9,935 bases of DNA from Kiritimatiellia bacterium (lineage in GTDB: Bacteria > Verrucomicrobiota > Kiritimatiellia > RFP12 > UBA3636): the NCBI GenBank assembly GCA_016295275.1, contig JAEDLN010000070.1:1-9935 (forward strand), read 5' to 3'. The notes beneath the pieces were generated by a model. That model ran no database searches, was not told where the DNA came from, and was given only the letters and a program-made list of their open reading frames with translations. Numbering within the stretch: position 1 is the first letter of the stretch; each line of letters starts with the position of its first letter. Of the stretch, positions 1 through 6,804 are shown piece after piece. A program made the position numbers and the translations under genes.

Positions 1-2
1 GC

Positions 3-55
3 CGCGCACCGCGCCGATGGCGCGGCGGCGCGATGGGGACATCGCGCCCTACCGC
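3..55. repeat. Double-hairpin GC-rich repeat, copy 1 (may extend past the window edge)
   Basis: This segment matches 100-152 with a single mismatch (C52 against T149), at a period of 97 bp. It contains two tandem perfect palindromes: 9-15 pairs with 19-25 (7 bp, loop GAT), and 27-35 pairs with 40-48 (9 bp, loop GGGA). No T-run follows on either strand. The composition is much richer in G+C than the genes. It resembles dispersed REP/BIME-like intergenic repeats. The length and period do not match a type VI-B CRISPR repeat. Confidence 0.75.
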
Positions 56-99
56 AACTGGGCACGGGCGGTGCGCGGCAATGGCACGGGATATCAAGG

Positions 100-152
100 C
101 GCGCACCGCGCCGATGGCGCGGCGGCGCGATGGGGACATCGCGCCCTATCGC
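100..152. repeat. Double-hairpin GC-rich repeat, copy 2
   Basis: This is the second copy of the element at 3-55, with the same two hairpins at 106-122 and 124-145. It lies 57 bases beyond the stop codon of the Cas13b-like gene. The 44 bases between the copies (56-99) are unique apart from two occurrences of GGCACGGG (61-68 and 83-90). The stretch from 153 to 209 is GC-rich and has no recognisable gene or terminator. Strong hairpins here could protect the 3' end of the operon transcript, as REP elements do, but that is inference. Confidence 0.75.
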
Positions 153-209
153 CAAGCCGCACGAGGGAGGGCGCACAGTGGCGAGCCGCCGCGGGCGAAG
201 GCGGGGTAT

Positions 210-3200
210 CTACCACCTGGTGATGTTGAAATTGCGCGGGGTTTGTCTGTTTTGGGAGAATTGATGCGATTGTCCGGAGCCTGCGGCAGGAGCTATGCCA
301 GGGAGAACGCCTCGGATTCTCAGACGTTTGCAGATGGCAATTGCCTCCGAGAAATCGAGCTTGAAACCGGTATGGACGGCGGCGTTTCGGGCATCGGCGA
401 TCTTGTCGTAGTCCTTGCGCGTCAAGTCAGGCAGAACGGCATGGTAATGCTCGAACTCCATTTTGCGAATGGCCTCTGTTTTTTCCGCGCCGGAAAGACC
501 TTCGGAAATACGAGTGTATTCGGAATCGGGAATTTCGCAGCTCGCATCGAAGTTGACGATATAGGGCGTAATCTCCAACCGTTCATGTCGATCGCGAGCT
601 TTCTGTTCACGGAATACGGTGGCCATTTCAAAGAAGTCGAAGGATTTCCTCGATCCGTCCGGGGAGAGGATGCCGACGATTTTTTGCCGATAGTCCTCAG
701 CGGCACGATGATCGCCAAACAGGGTTGCGAATGCGGGACGATTGATATCATTAGGACGAAAAGAGACGGTTATGCCCTTCTTTTCCATCTTAACCGGCGT
801 GTCGAAGAACTCGCGAAGAGTCGTCTTTTCCGAGAACGGCATGACCATCTTCTTCAAGAAGGTATCTGTTTCTTGGAATCGTTTCCAGTACTCCATGGCG
901 ACAAAAAGGAGTGTCTTGTCCTGATTCTCGAAGTTCTTGATTTCCCGGATGGTGGCATCCAGCGTTTTGAATGACAGGGAATCGAAGGAAGATGGTTCGC
1001 GAGTCGAGCCGTCCGGGTTCGAATTTCGACGTTTGCGCGAAACCAAGCTTTCTACCAAAGGGGATACGTCGTAGAACTCGCGAAGAGAGAGTTGCCCATC
1101 GGGAACCCAATCACGGAATGCCGCATTGAAGTCGACAGATGCCGGGGCGTCGGCGGAGACCGGCTTCAGGAACAATCCGCGCCATTTGCGCGGAAGCTCC
1201 GACGCCAGGCGGTTGGAGAATTCGTTCGGAAGCGGAATCCGAGCGGCAATGTGCTCCTCGTTCTCCAAACGGCGATTCTCGTAGGGTTTGCCGTTGGAGA
1301 TGTCGTAGGCGTGACGCCAGGCGTCATAGTCGATTCCGAGAATGGTCTTCAGCAGTGATTTTGCCTCGACCGGCATACCGGGGCGAACGCCGAACCGGAT
1401 GCAAGCGGCTAGAATTGTGTCATGCGATGTTTTCGACAGATCGACGGTACTCCAGCGATTCAGTTCTTCGCAATAGAGGTCGTTGGTGAGGGAGACAGCC
1501 GCGATGGCGAGATCCTCCAGTTTTATCGGTCTCGACTTTACGGCTTTCTTCAGAGCTTTCAAATAGCCGGACAGTTCCGGGCGTTTTTTTTCCAAGAGAT
1601 CCTCCAGACCTTTCGGATCGAGCGAGGTTTTGCCGATGGCCGTATGAACCAACTGGAAAAGGTGATCTTCGATTCCTTCGCGGTGTTGCTCGGAGATGGG
1701 CAGTTGCCGGAATTTGCGGTTGTTCGGGAGGAAGAGGTTGAAATAGTCGAACACAAACGAGACGTAGTCCGCATCGGAGAAGCGGCACGAGGTCGGCGGA
1801 TTGGATATCTCGTTATTGCCGGTTCCGATCCGGCAGTGAGGATTGGCGGGACGGACCGGGCGGTCCTTTTCGGGAAGGGATTCCAGATACCGGTCGAAAT
1901 CGGAAAGTCTTGGGGGAAGCGGCTGGTTGGGATGATGATTCCGGAATAGATCGATCTGTTCCCGCCACTCATCCTGTGCATCTTTCCATGGTTTCGCCTC
2001 TTTATTCCAATCTTGGAGTGCGTCGTACCGGACAAGGATATCGCTTGTACGGTTGTATCCGGCCAGAAGTTTCGTTGCGAGCTGACCTGCAAGTTCAGCG
2101 TCGGTCCGCGTTCCGGTTTTTTTTGTGAAATAGCGAAGAAGACTTTCGGGGATGAACGAACGGAAAGAATCGGGAGACGCTCGGAAGGCTTCGGGCGTCG
2201 TGCCGCAGATCGTGGCGAGATCATCGAGGTAGGTTTTGTCGTCCAGCGAAATTGCGGCGATGGAATCGGCGTTGACCATGCGCTCGAGGATCCGGTGGTA
2301 GGCCTCGAAATAGCGCCGGAGCGGCGTATTGACATCGATCGGCTTATTATTTTCCTTTTCTATTCCGTATGCGCGGACGTATAGGAGCGTTCTCATTTCC
2401 GTTGCGCTCATAGCGCTTCGGAGAGAGCAAATGCGAATCGGTCCGTAGTGTTGGCTTGGGATGAATTCAAAAGGGATGGCGTCCCGGCGAATCGCGTAGT
2501 GGCGGTTCATTCGGACGCGGTTGCTCTCCGCCTCGTCCTTGTCCTTTGCGTCTTCGCTTCCAAAGACATATTGGTGACGGCCGGTTGTCTGTCGGACATC
2601 AAGGCGTTTGAATCGGAGGGAGGGTAAAACATTGAAATCTTCGCAGTAGGCTGCCGCGAAGGAAAGGAAGCGGTTGACGTCGCGACGGCGAAGGGTGTAC
2701 TTGGTTTGCTTGTTCTCTTCCGATTTGGCCGATGCGGCGGTCAATGCGTCCAGCGTTTCCCGCTCCTTTTTCAACGGGAGAAATTCGAGGGCGGGCGCGG
2801 GGACTTTGTTGAGGTATCCGACGATGTCGGCAAAGCACATGAAATCGAGGTTTTCCGCATGGAGGGATTGGCGTCCCCGGCGATAGCTGTAGAAAGAGAA
2901 CAGTGCAATCAGGGCACGGCCTTTTCCTTTGCGGCCTTTGAATGTCTCAAAATCTTTCTTTCCGAGCACAATCGATCTGCGACCGTCTTCCAATTCCTCG
3001 TCCAGTTCTTTGTCGTCGATGCGATCCGGAACCTTCATTTCTCTGAAGAGATGGCAGAATTCCTCGGCTTCGTCCTTATAGAGACCGAGGCAAGTCAGGA
3101 AGATCAGACCCTTGCGCGTGAATTCGTAGGAACGATTTGTTTTGTCATGGCTGGCGACGAGTTTGAGCTTTTGCGCCTTTGAGGAATTGAGGCCGGGAGC

Positions 3201-3680
3201 CATTGTTGCCTTGCGCGCGTCATTGCCGAGGATTCCTTCGATGAAGACGTACTGCGACTGATCGAGAATCAGCGGAGTATTGCTCTTACCGTTGACGTGG
3301 ACGAAGAAATTCCGGAGTGCGACGATTCGTTCGACAAGCCAAGTGGCCAGGTCATAGATTCCGTTGCCGAGTTTATTCTTGAGGCCGCGTTCATCGGACG
3401 CGGGATCCTTCACCTGAAATGTCCAGAGAAAGTCGGCGAGTTTCTGGAGGCGACGTTCGATCATCGACTGTTCTCCGCGGTAGAGCGAACTTCTCACCTT
3501 TTTCTCATCGGAAAAATCGATGCCTGCAACCGCGGAGAGGTTATTGACGGCATAGTTGAGATAGGTGATGAAGGCAATCTGTTCATCGGGCGTGATCTTG
3601 AGGATGGAGAGAGCTTTATTGCGGTCTCCATCGACAATTTGCGGAAGGCGGGTAGAACTTGAGCGGGAGGAGTTGTCCAT
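210..3680 (-). CDS. cas13b: Cas13b-like RNA-guided RNase with two HEPN (RX4H) motifs
   Basis: A 1156-aa protein within the usual Cas13b length. Cas13b is the single-protein effector of type VI-B CRISPR systems: guided by a crRNA, it cleaves target and bystander RNA with paired HEPN domains. The HEPN motifs sit near both termini, as in Cas13b: RNFFVH (R123-H128) and RNAAVH (R1098-H1103), each with the Asn after Arg. Internal blocks in Cas13b order include KGLIFLTCLGLYKDEAEEF (190-208), DIVGYLNKVP (285-294), RFLSFAAAYCEDF..LPSLRF (337-357), the FDYFNLFLPNNRKFRQLP segment (644-661), IPLPNEF (815-821), FRDWV..LSLREFYDVSPLVE (855-877), KTLLFVAMEYWKRF (922-935) and a C-terminal helical region before the second motif. 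Both active sites look intact and the frame is open throughout. It is the last gene of the operon. No csx27 or csx28 is present and no array is visible, so whether it is crRNA-guided cannot be decided here. Divergence from known Cas13b appears considerable. Confidence 0.85.
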   Translation of the reverse strand: MDNSSRSSSTRLPQIVDGDRNKALSILKITPDEQIAFITYLNYAVNNLSAVAGIDFSDEKKVRSSLYRGEQSMIERRLQKLADFLWTFQVKDPASDERGLKNKLGNGIYDLATWLVERIVALRNFFVHVNGKSNTPLILDQSQYVFIEGILGNDARKATMAPGLNSSKAQKLKLVASHDKTNRSYEFTRKGLIFLTCLGLYKDEAEEFCHLFREMKVPDRIDDKELDEELEDGRRSIVLGKKDFETFKGRKGKGRALIALFSFYSYRRGRQSLHAENLDFMCFADIVGYLNKVPAPALEFLPLKKERETLDALTAASAKSEENKQTKYTLRRRDVNRFLSFAAAYCEDFNVLPSLRFKRLDVRQTTGRHQYVFGSEDAKDKDEAESNRVRMNRHYAIRRDAIPFEFIPSQHYGPIRICSLRSAMSATEMRTLLYVRAYGIEKENNKPIDVNTPLRRYFEAYHRILERMVNADSIAAISLDDKTYLDDLATICGTTPEAFRASPDSFRSFIPESLLRYFTKKTGTRTDAELAGQLATKLLAGYNRTSDILVRYDALQDWNKEAKPWKDAQDEWREQIDLFRNHHPNQPLPPRLSDFDRYLESLPEKDRPVRPANPHCRIGTGNNEISNPPTSCRFSDADYVSFVFDYFNLFLPNNRKFRQLPISEQHREGIEDHLFQLVHTAIGKTSLDPKGLEDLLEKKRPELSGYLKALKKAVKSRPIKLEDLAIAAVSLTNDLYCEELNRWSTVDLSKTSHDTILAACIRFGVRPGMPVEAKSLLKTILGIDYDAWRHAYDISNGKPYENRRLENEEHIAARIPLPNEFSNRLASELPRKWRGLFLKPVSADAPASVDFNAAFRDWVPDGQLSLREFYDVSPLVESLVSRKRRNSNPDGSTREPSSFDSLSFKTLDATIREIKNFENQDKTLLFVAMEYWKRFQETDTFLKKMVMPFSEKTTLREFFDTPVKMEKKGITVSFRPNDINRPAFATLFGDHRAAEDYRQKIVGILSPDGSRKSFDFFEMATVFREQKARDRHERLEITPYIVNFDASCEIPDSEYTRISEGLSGAEKTEAIRKMEFEHYHAVLPDLTRKDYDKIADARNAAVHTGFKLDFSEAIAICKRLRIRGVLPGIAPAAGSGQSHQFSQNRQTPRNFNITRW

Positions 3681-3761
3681 GGTTCGATGAATTTTGGGAG
3701 TGAAAGGATTCGGCCTATCGCAATCTTTCGTCTTTTCCGAAAGACAAGGGGCGGTGGCCGG
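3681..3761 (-). other. Intergenic leader before the Cas13b-like gene with possible RNA structure
   Basis: This 81-base gap contains nested inverted repeats. CGGCC at 3711-3715 can pair with GGCCG at 3756-3760. Inside it lie two overlapping, mutually exclusive 6-bp hairpins: 3725-3730 with 3738-3743 (CTTTCG/CGAAAG), and 3730-3735 with 3740-3745 (GTCTTT/AAAGAC). There is no following T-run on the minus strand, so it is not an intrinsic terminator. No good Shine-Dalgarno site precedes the ATG at 3680-3678. The structure may affect expression of the Cas13b-like gene relative to the upstream genes, but stems this short also arise by chance. Confidence 0.3.
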
Positions 3762-6737
3762 TTACCGGAAATTGAAGGGAAGAACGGTGCGGGCGAGAGA
3801 GAGAGGGTCGATTCGCGTCGCGGGGTCGAGTTGACTGCGGAGTGTGGCGATTCGCGTTTCGCCAAGTGCAGGGAGAGTTTCGGCGCAACAGGCGATGAGG
3901 TTGGCATACTGTTCGCGGTCGTCTGCGGGCGCATCCGCGATGGCGGCGCCTGCAATGACGGCTGCGATAACCTGAAGCGTAGCGCCGTCTTCGGACATAG
4001 CGAGGTTGAAGGCGGAAAGCAATCGTTCGTTTCGCATGGAGCCTTTTGGCAGCAGAAGCGAACGATAGAACTCGATCAGTTCCCACGGATGGCCGAAGGC
4101 GGGTTCGGACCAGCGGTCTTTTTCCGCAAGGTAAGCGGCGCGGGCGGGATGATCCTCCGGTAGTTCGACAAGATGGCGGAGAAGGATATGGTGGACATAC
4201 TTCTCGTCCGGTCTGGACGAGGCGGCAAGGCGGCGCGCTTCTGCGACGAATCGTTCTTCAGAGAAGGGGGCTCCCCAGATATATGCAGCAAGGCGTTCGT
4301 TGGCGTCCGGCGTTTTTGCATCCATCGCTGCCGTAGCGGCGTAGGCGCTGGTCTGCCCAATCTCGAGACGGGAGAACTCCGAGAGGTCACGGAAAAGGGA
4401 AATAGCCTCATCGAAGAGCGGCAACGCACCGGCGGAATCGCCAAGAAACGCCGTATGTTGACCGAGGGAGGAAAGGAGCCTGCCTTCCATGCGAAGTCCA
4501 AGCCCCTCAACGGGCCAGTCGCGCATAGGCAGAAGCAGGTCGCGTGCTTTTTCGAATTCGAATGCGTTGGTGTAGGAGACGGCAAGATGCAGTTTCGCGT
4601 GCGCGACGAGAGGGCAGTCCTCGCGGCGGAGCCGTTCGCAAAGCTCGTCGAACTCCTTGCGGAAAGCATCCGATTCGTGAAGATTTGTACATCCGGCGTG
4701 GTTTGCGGAAGCGAGTTTCGAAGTGAGCCACATCAAGCGGATGCGCGGCGGGAGTTGCGTATCGACGGGCTCCCACTGTTTGAGCCACCGGACCTGTGCG
4801 TTGAGCAAATCCATTCGGATTGCCTTGGAGTCGAGATGGCGGACGGTTTCATCGAGGAACGTCCTCCAGAGGAACGTATTGTTACGGGTCTCCTGTCCGA
4901 GCGCGTGGAGAAAGGCGGAGGCAAGCGACGTTTCGCTTTCGGAGGCGGACAACTCAAAGAGCTTCGTCCAGTCGGTCGCATCAAGCTTTTGTTCTTTGGA
5001 GAATATGTCCAAGCAACGGATCAGAATCTTCGCCGAGTCTCTTTCGAACAGGCAAGGACCGATCCATCCGGTCGTATCGAGAAGGTCTTTTTTTCTCATG
5101 AGGGGCGATCCCCACATAAACGCCACGGCATCTGCGTAGCCGTTCCAAGGATGATCGCCTTTTCTGATGATATGGCTTTTGCCGACCGACAGTTTTTTTG
5201 CCCGTTCCGGGAAAGCATACGCCAGACGGTGGAGGACATCGTCAACCGTTTTTGTCAGCATGATCGAACCGTTCGAACCGGAAAAATAGCCTCTTTGTTC
5301 GACAAAGATCGAAATCTTCGTATCGCCATCGAGAGGCAGCAAACGGAACCCAAGGGAAAGAATATCCTCCACACAGGAGATCCATTGATCCGCTACCGTT
5401 GTTTTCGGCAAGACCGTCACAGGGATGCCGAGAACGCCGCACTTGGCAGACTGAATGCGTCCGATGACATTGAGGATGCCATGCTCTCCGTTCAGCGACT
5501 GGTCGACGGCATGCCATTCCTGCGGCAGATCGGGAAGCGATTCGCCATTCGGAACAAACAAAGCGACCATTCGTCCGCAGTCCTGGACGATTCCAGAAGA
5601 CGAAAAGTTCCTACCCGTCTCATCGATCAAGATCGTCCACGAAGGAGAGGGCTTAAGTGCCGACAAGATATTTGCGTGTCCGTTCCCGATTTTCTCGATC
5701 ATATCCATGCCGGAGTTTTTGGGCGTATTGACCGTTGTCGTTTCCGGGGCAGGCTTCTTCGCAGGTTTCGGAGGCGGAATCGATGCCGCGCCATTCTTGT
5801 TTTTCGCCTTTATCAACTCCTTTTTGATTTGGTTTGCCTGAAAGCGACGCATCCGTGCGTCTTTGCCTTTGTTATAGCTTTTTTCGACAAAGGACAAATG
5901 ATTCTGTTCGATAATGTTCTCCTCTTTCATTTTCTCGAGAACCGATTCCAGCGGTTTTCCGGAGCATCCTGCTTTGTACGCCTGATTTTTGAAAGCCGAC
6001 AGCTTTTTCCCCTTTTCGACTTGCTGTTTTCCTTCTAGGACAGCTTTCGGGTAGTACTTTTCAAGGGCACTGAGGGCTTCGTTGAGTCTTTGTTTGCCAA
6101 TGGGATCCTCCCACGAGGCATATTTGAGGATTTCTCTAAGCAAGATACTTTTGCTCGGAACGTCAGGAACCGATTTTTTGGGAGCGACCGTTACGGACTT
6201 CGCCGGTTTGTCCGGAGCTTTCTCGGGTTTCGGTTCTGCGGGCGTTTCCGGTTCTTCGAAAAACGGCTCAAGCATAAACCATGCGGCGTCGCGGCGACGG
6301 TCATCCGTAAGGACTCCATCAAGATAAGCGAGGACATCGCGCTTCAAGGAGTCAAAAGCAAAACCCGTCCGATCCTCGCCGCGGGCGACCATTGCTTCGG
6401 ACTCCATGCGGAACTTGCGACCGCGATCCGCCCATTCGCGAAGAGGCGCCAGAAATGCTTCGGGATCGGAAAATACGAGGCTAACGCACATTCTCAGATT
6501 TTTCGACAAATCGCCTGTCGGGTTGCAGAGAAGAGCGTGACGGCATTGTTCCTCCAACATCTTCAAGGATGGTTTGGTAGTTCCGGCGGCATCGACGCCG
6601 CTTGAATCTTCTGAGGCGATTCCCGTTGCGTCCAAACGTTTTCCATCGATCGAAGCAGTCACGGAATTTCTCGCTGTACCATTGGGTTTAAACAGAGAGG
6701 AGAAGAAAGAAACGAGGTTTGAGAGAAGTGTATTCAT
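3762..6737 (-). CDS. RNase H-fold (DUF3800-like) putative nuclease with Pro/Lys linkers and C-terminal TPRs
   Basis: A 991-aa multidomain protein. Residues 3-16 form a short hydrophobic or amphipathic stretch. Residues 55-160 are helical, and a Pro/Lys/Glu-rich linker spans 161-197. A basic helical module (198-315, many KK/RR) could bind nucleic acid, and a second Pro/Lys linker follows (318-336). The core (about 365-560) has a strand with ILIDETG (D372, E373), a strand with IFVEQRG (E480) and the segment GYADAVAFMW (D536). This order of acidic residues and the 'ADxvA' ending resemble DUF3800 and other RNase H-fold proteins, so it may be a metal-dependent nuclease. Residues about 600-950 are TPR-like helices; 757-786 fits the TPR pattern well (LGQ..AFLGDSAGALPLFDEAI). 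It starts 67 bases after the Lon-like gene through an AT-richer gap without a clear Shine-Dalgarno site, and ends 81 bases before the Cas13b-like gene. Its activity and target are unknown; the acidic triad is my reading, not a database match. Confidence 0.85.
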   Translation of the reverse strand: MNTLLSNLVSFFSSLFKPNGTARNSVTASIDGKRLDATGIASEDSSGVDAAGTTKPSLKMLEEQCRHALLCNPTGDLSKNLRMCVSLVFSDPEAFLAPLREWADRGRKFRMESEAMVARGEDRTGFAFDSLKRDVLAYLDGVLTDDRRRDAAWFMLEPFFEEPETPAEPKPEKAPDKPAKSVTVAPKKSVPDVPSKSILLREILKYASWEDPIGKQRLNEALSALEKYYPKAVLEGKQQVEKGKKLSAFKNQAYKAGCSGKPLESVLEKMKEENIIEQNHLSFVEKSYNKGKDARMRRFQANQIKKELIKAKNKNGAASIPPPKPAKKPAPETTTVNTPKNSGMDMIEKIGNGHANILSALKPSPSWTILIDETGRNFSSSGIVQDCGRMVALFVPNGESLPDLPQEWHAVDQSLNGEHGILNVIGRIQSAKCGVLGIPVTVLPKTTVADQWISCVEDILSLGFRLLPLDGDTKISIFVEQRGYFSGSNGSIMLTKTVDDVLHRLAYAFPERAKKLSVGKSHIIRKGDHPWNGYADAVAFMWGSPLMRKKDLLDTTGWIGPCLFERDSAKILIRCLDIFSKEQKLDATDWTKLFELSASESETSLASAFLHALGQETRNNTFLWRTFLDETVRHLDSKAIRMDLLNAQVRWLKQWEPVDTQLPPRIRLMWLTSKLASANHAGCTNLHESDAFRKEFDELCERLRREDCPLVAHAKLHLAVSYTNAFEFEKARDLLLPMRDWPVEGLGLRMEGRLLSSLGQHTAFLGDSAGALPLFDEAISLFRDLSEFSRLEIGQTSAYAATAAMDAKTPDANERLAAYIWGAPFSEERFVAEARRLAASSRPDEKYVHHILLRHLVELPEDHPARAAYLAEKDRWSEPAFGHPWELIEFYRSLLLPKGSMRNERLLSAFNLAMSEDGATLQVIAAVIAGAAIADAPADDREQYANLIACCAETLPALGETRIATLRSQLDPATRIDPLSLARTVLPFNFR

Positions 6738-6804
6738 GTATGAGGATCCGTTTTATTGCCATTCAATCGAAATAAGGTTTTTCCGCCGAGTTTTCCATTT
6801 TCTG

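Noticed and set aside
124..145. The 9-bp hairpin downstream of the Cas13b-like gene as its transcription terminator
   Set aside because: The stem is strong but GC-rich sequence, not a T-run, follows on the minus strand; the same hairpin also recurs 97 bases away as part of a repeat unit.
3..152. The repeated units as a Cas13b CRISPR array
   Set aside because: Only two copies are visible, the unit is about 53 bp with a 44-base gap, and each unit holds two strong hairpins. Type VI-B repeats are 36 bp with about 30-base spacers and end in a different sequence style.
33..974. Plus-strand open frame of 313 codons at the left edge
   Set aside because: It runs through the repeat copies and then opposite the 3' end of the Cas13b-like gene, including the second HEPN motif. 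It has no domain signal and no supporting start site.
3725..3745. Hairpin between the RNase H-fold gene and the Cas13b-like gene as an intrinsic terminator
   Set aside because: The stem is short and AT-containing and no T-run follows on the minus strand, so readthrough into the last gene is expected.
4173..6038. Long open frame on the plus strand (621 codons)
   Set aside because: It lies wholly opposite the RNase H-fold/TPR gene, its translation is rich in Arg/Cys/Phe without domain signals, and the minus-strand frame has recognisable motifs over the same stretch.
6690..6731. The hydrophobic N-terminus of the RNase H-fold protein as a signal peptide
   Set aside because: The hydrophobic run is only about 14 residues, broken by Asn and Ser, with no basic residue before it and no clear cleavage site.
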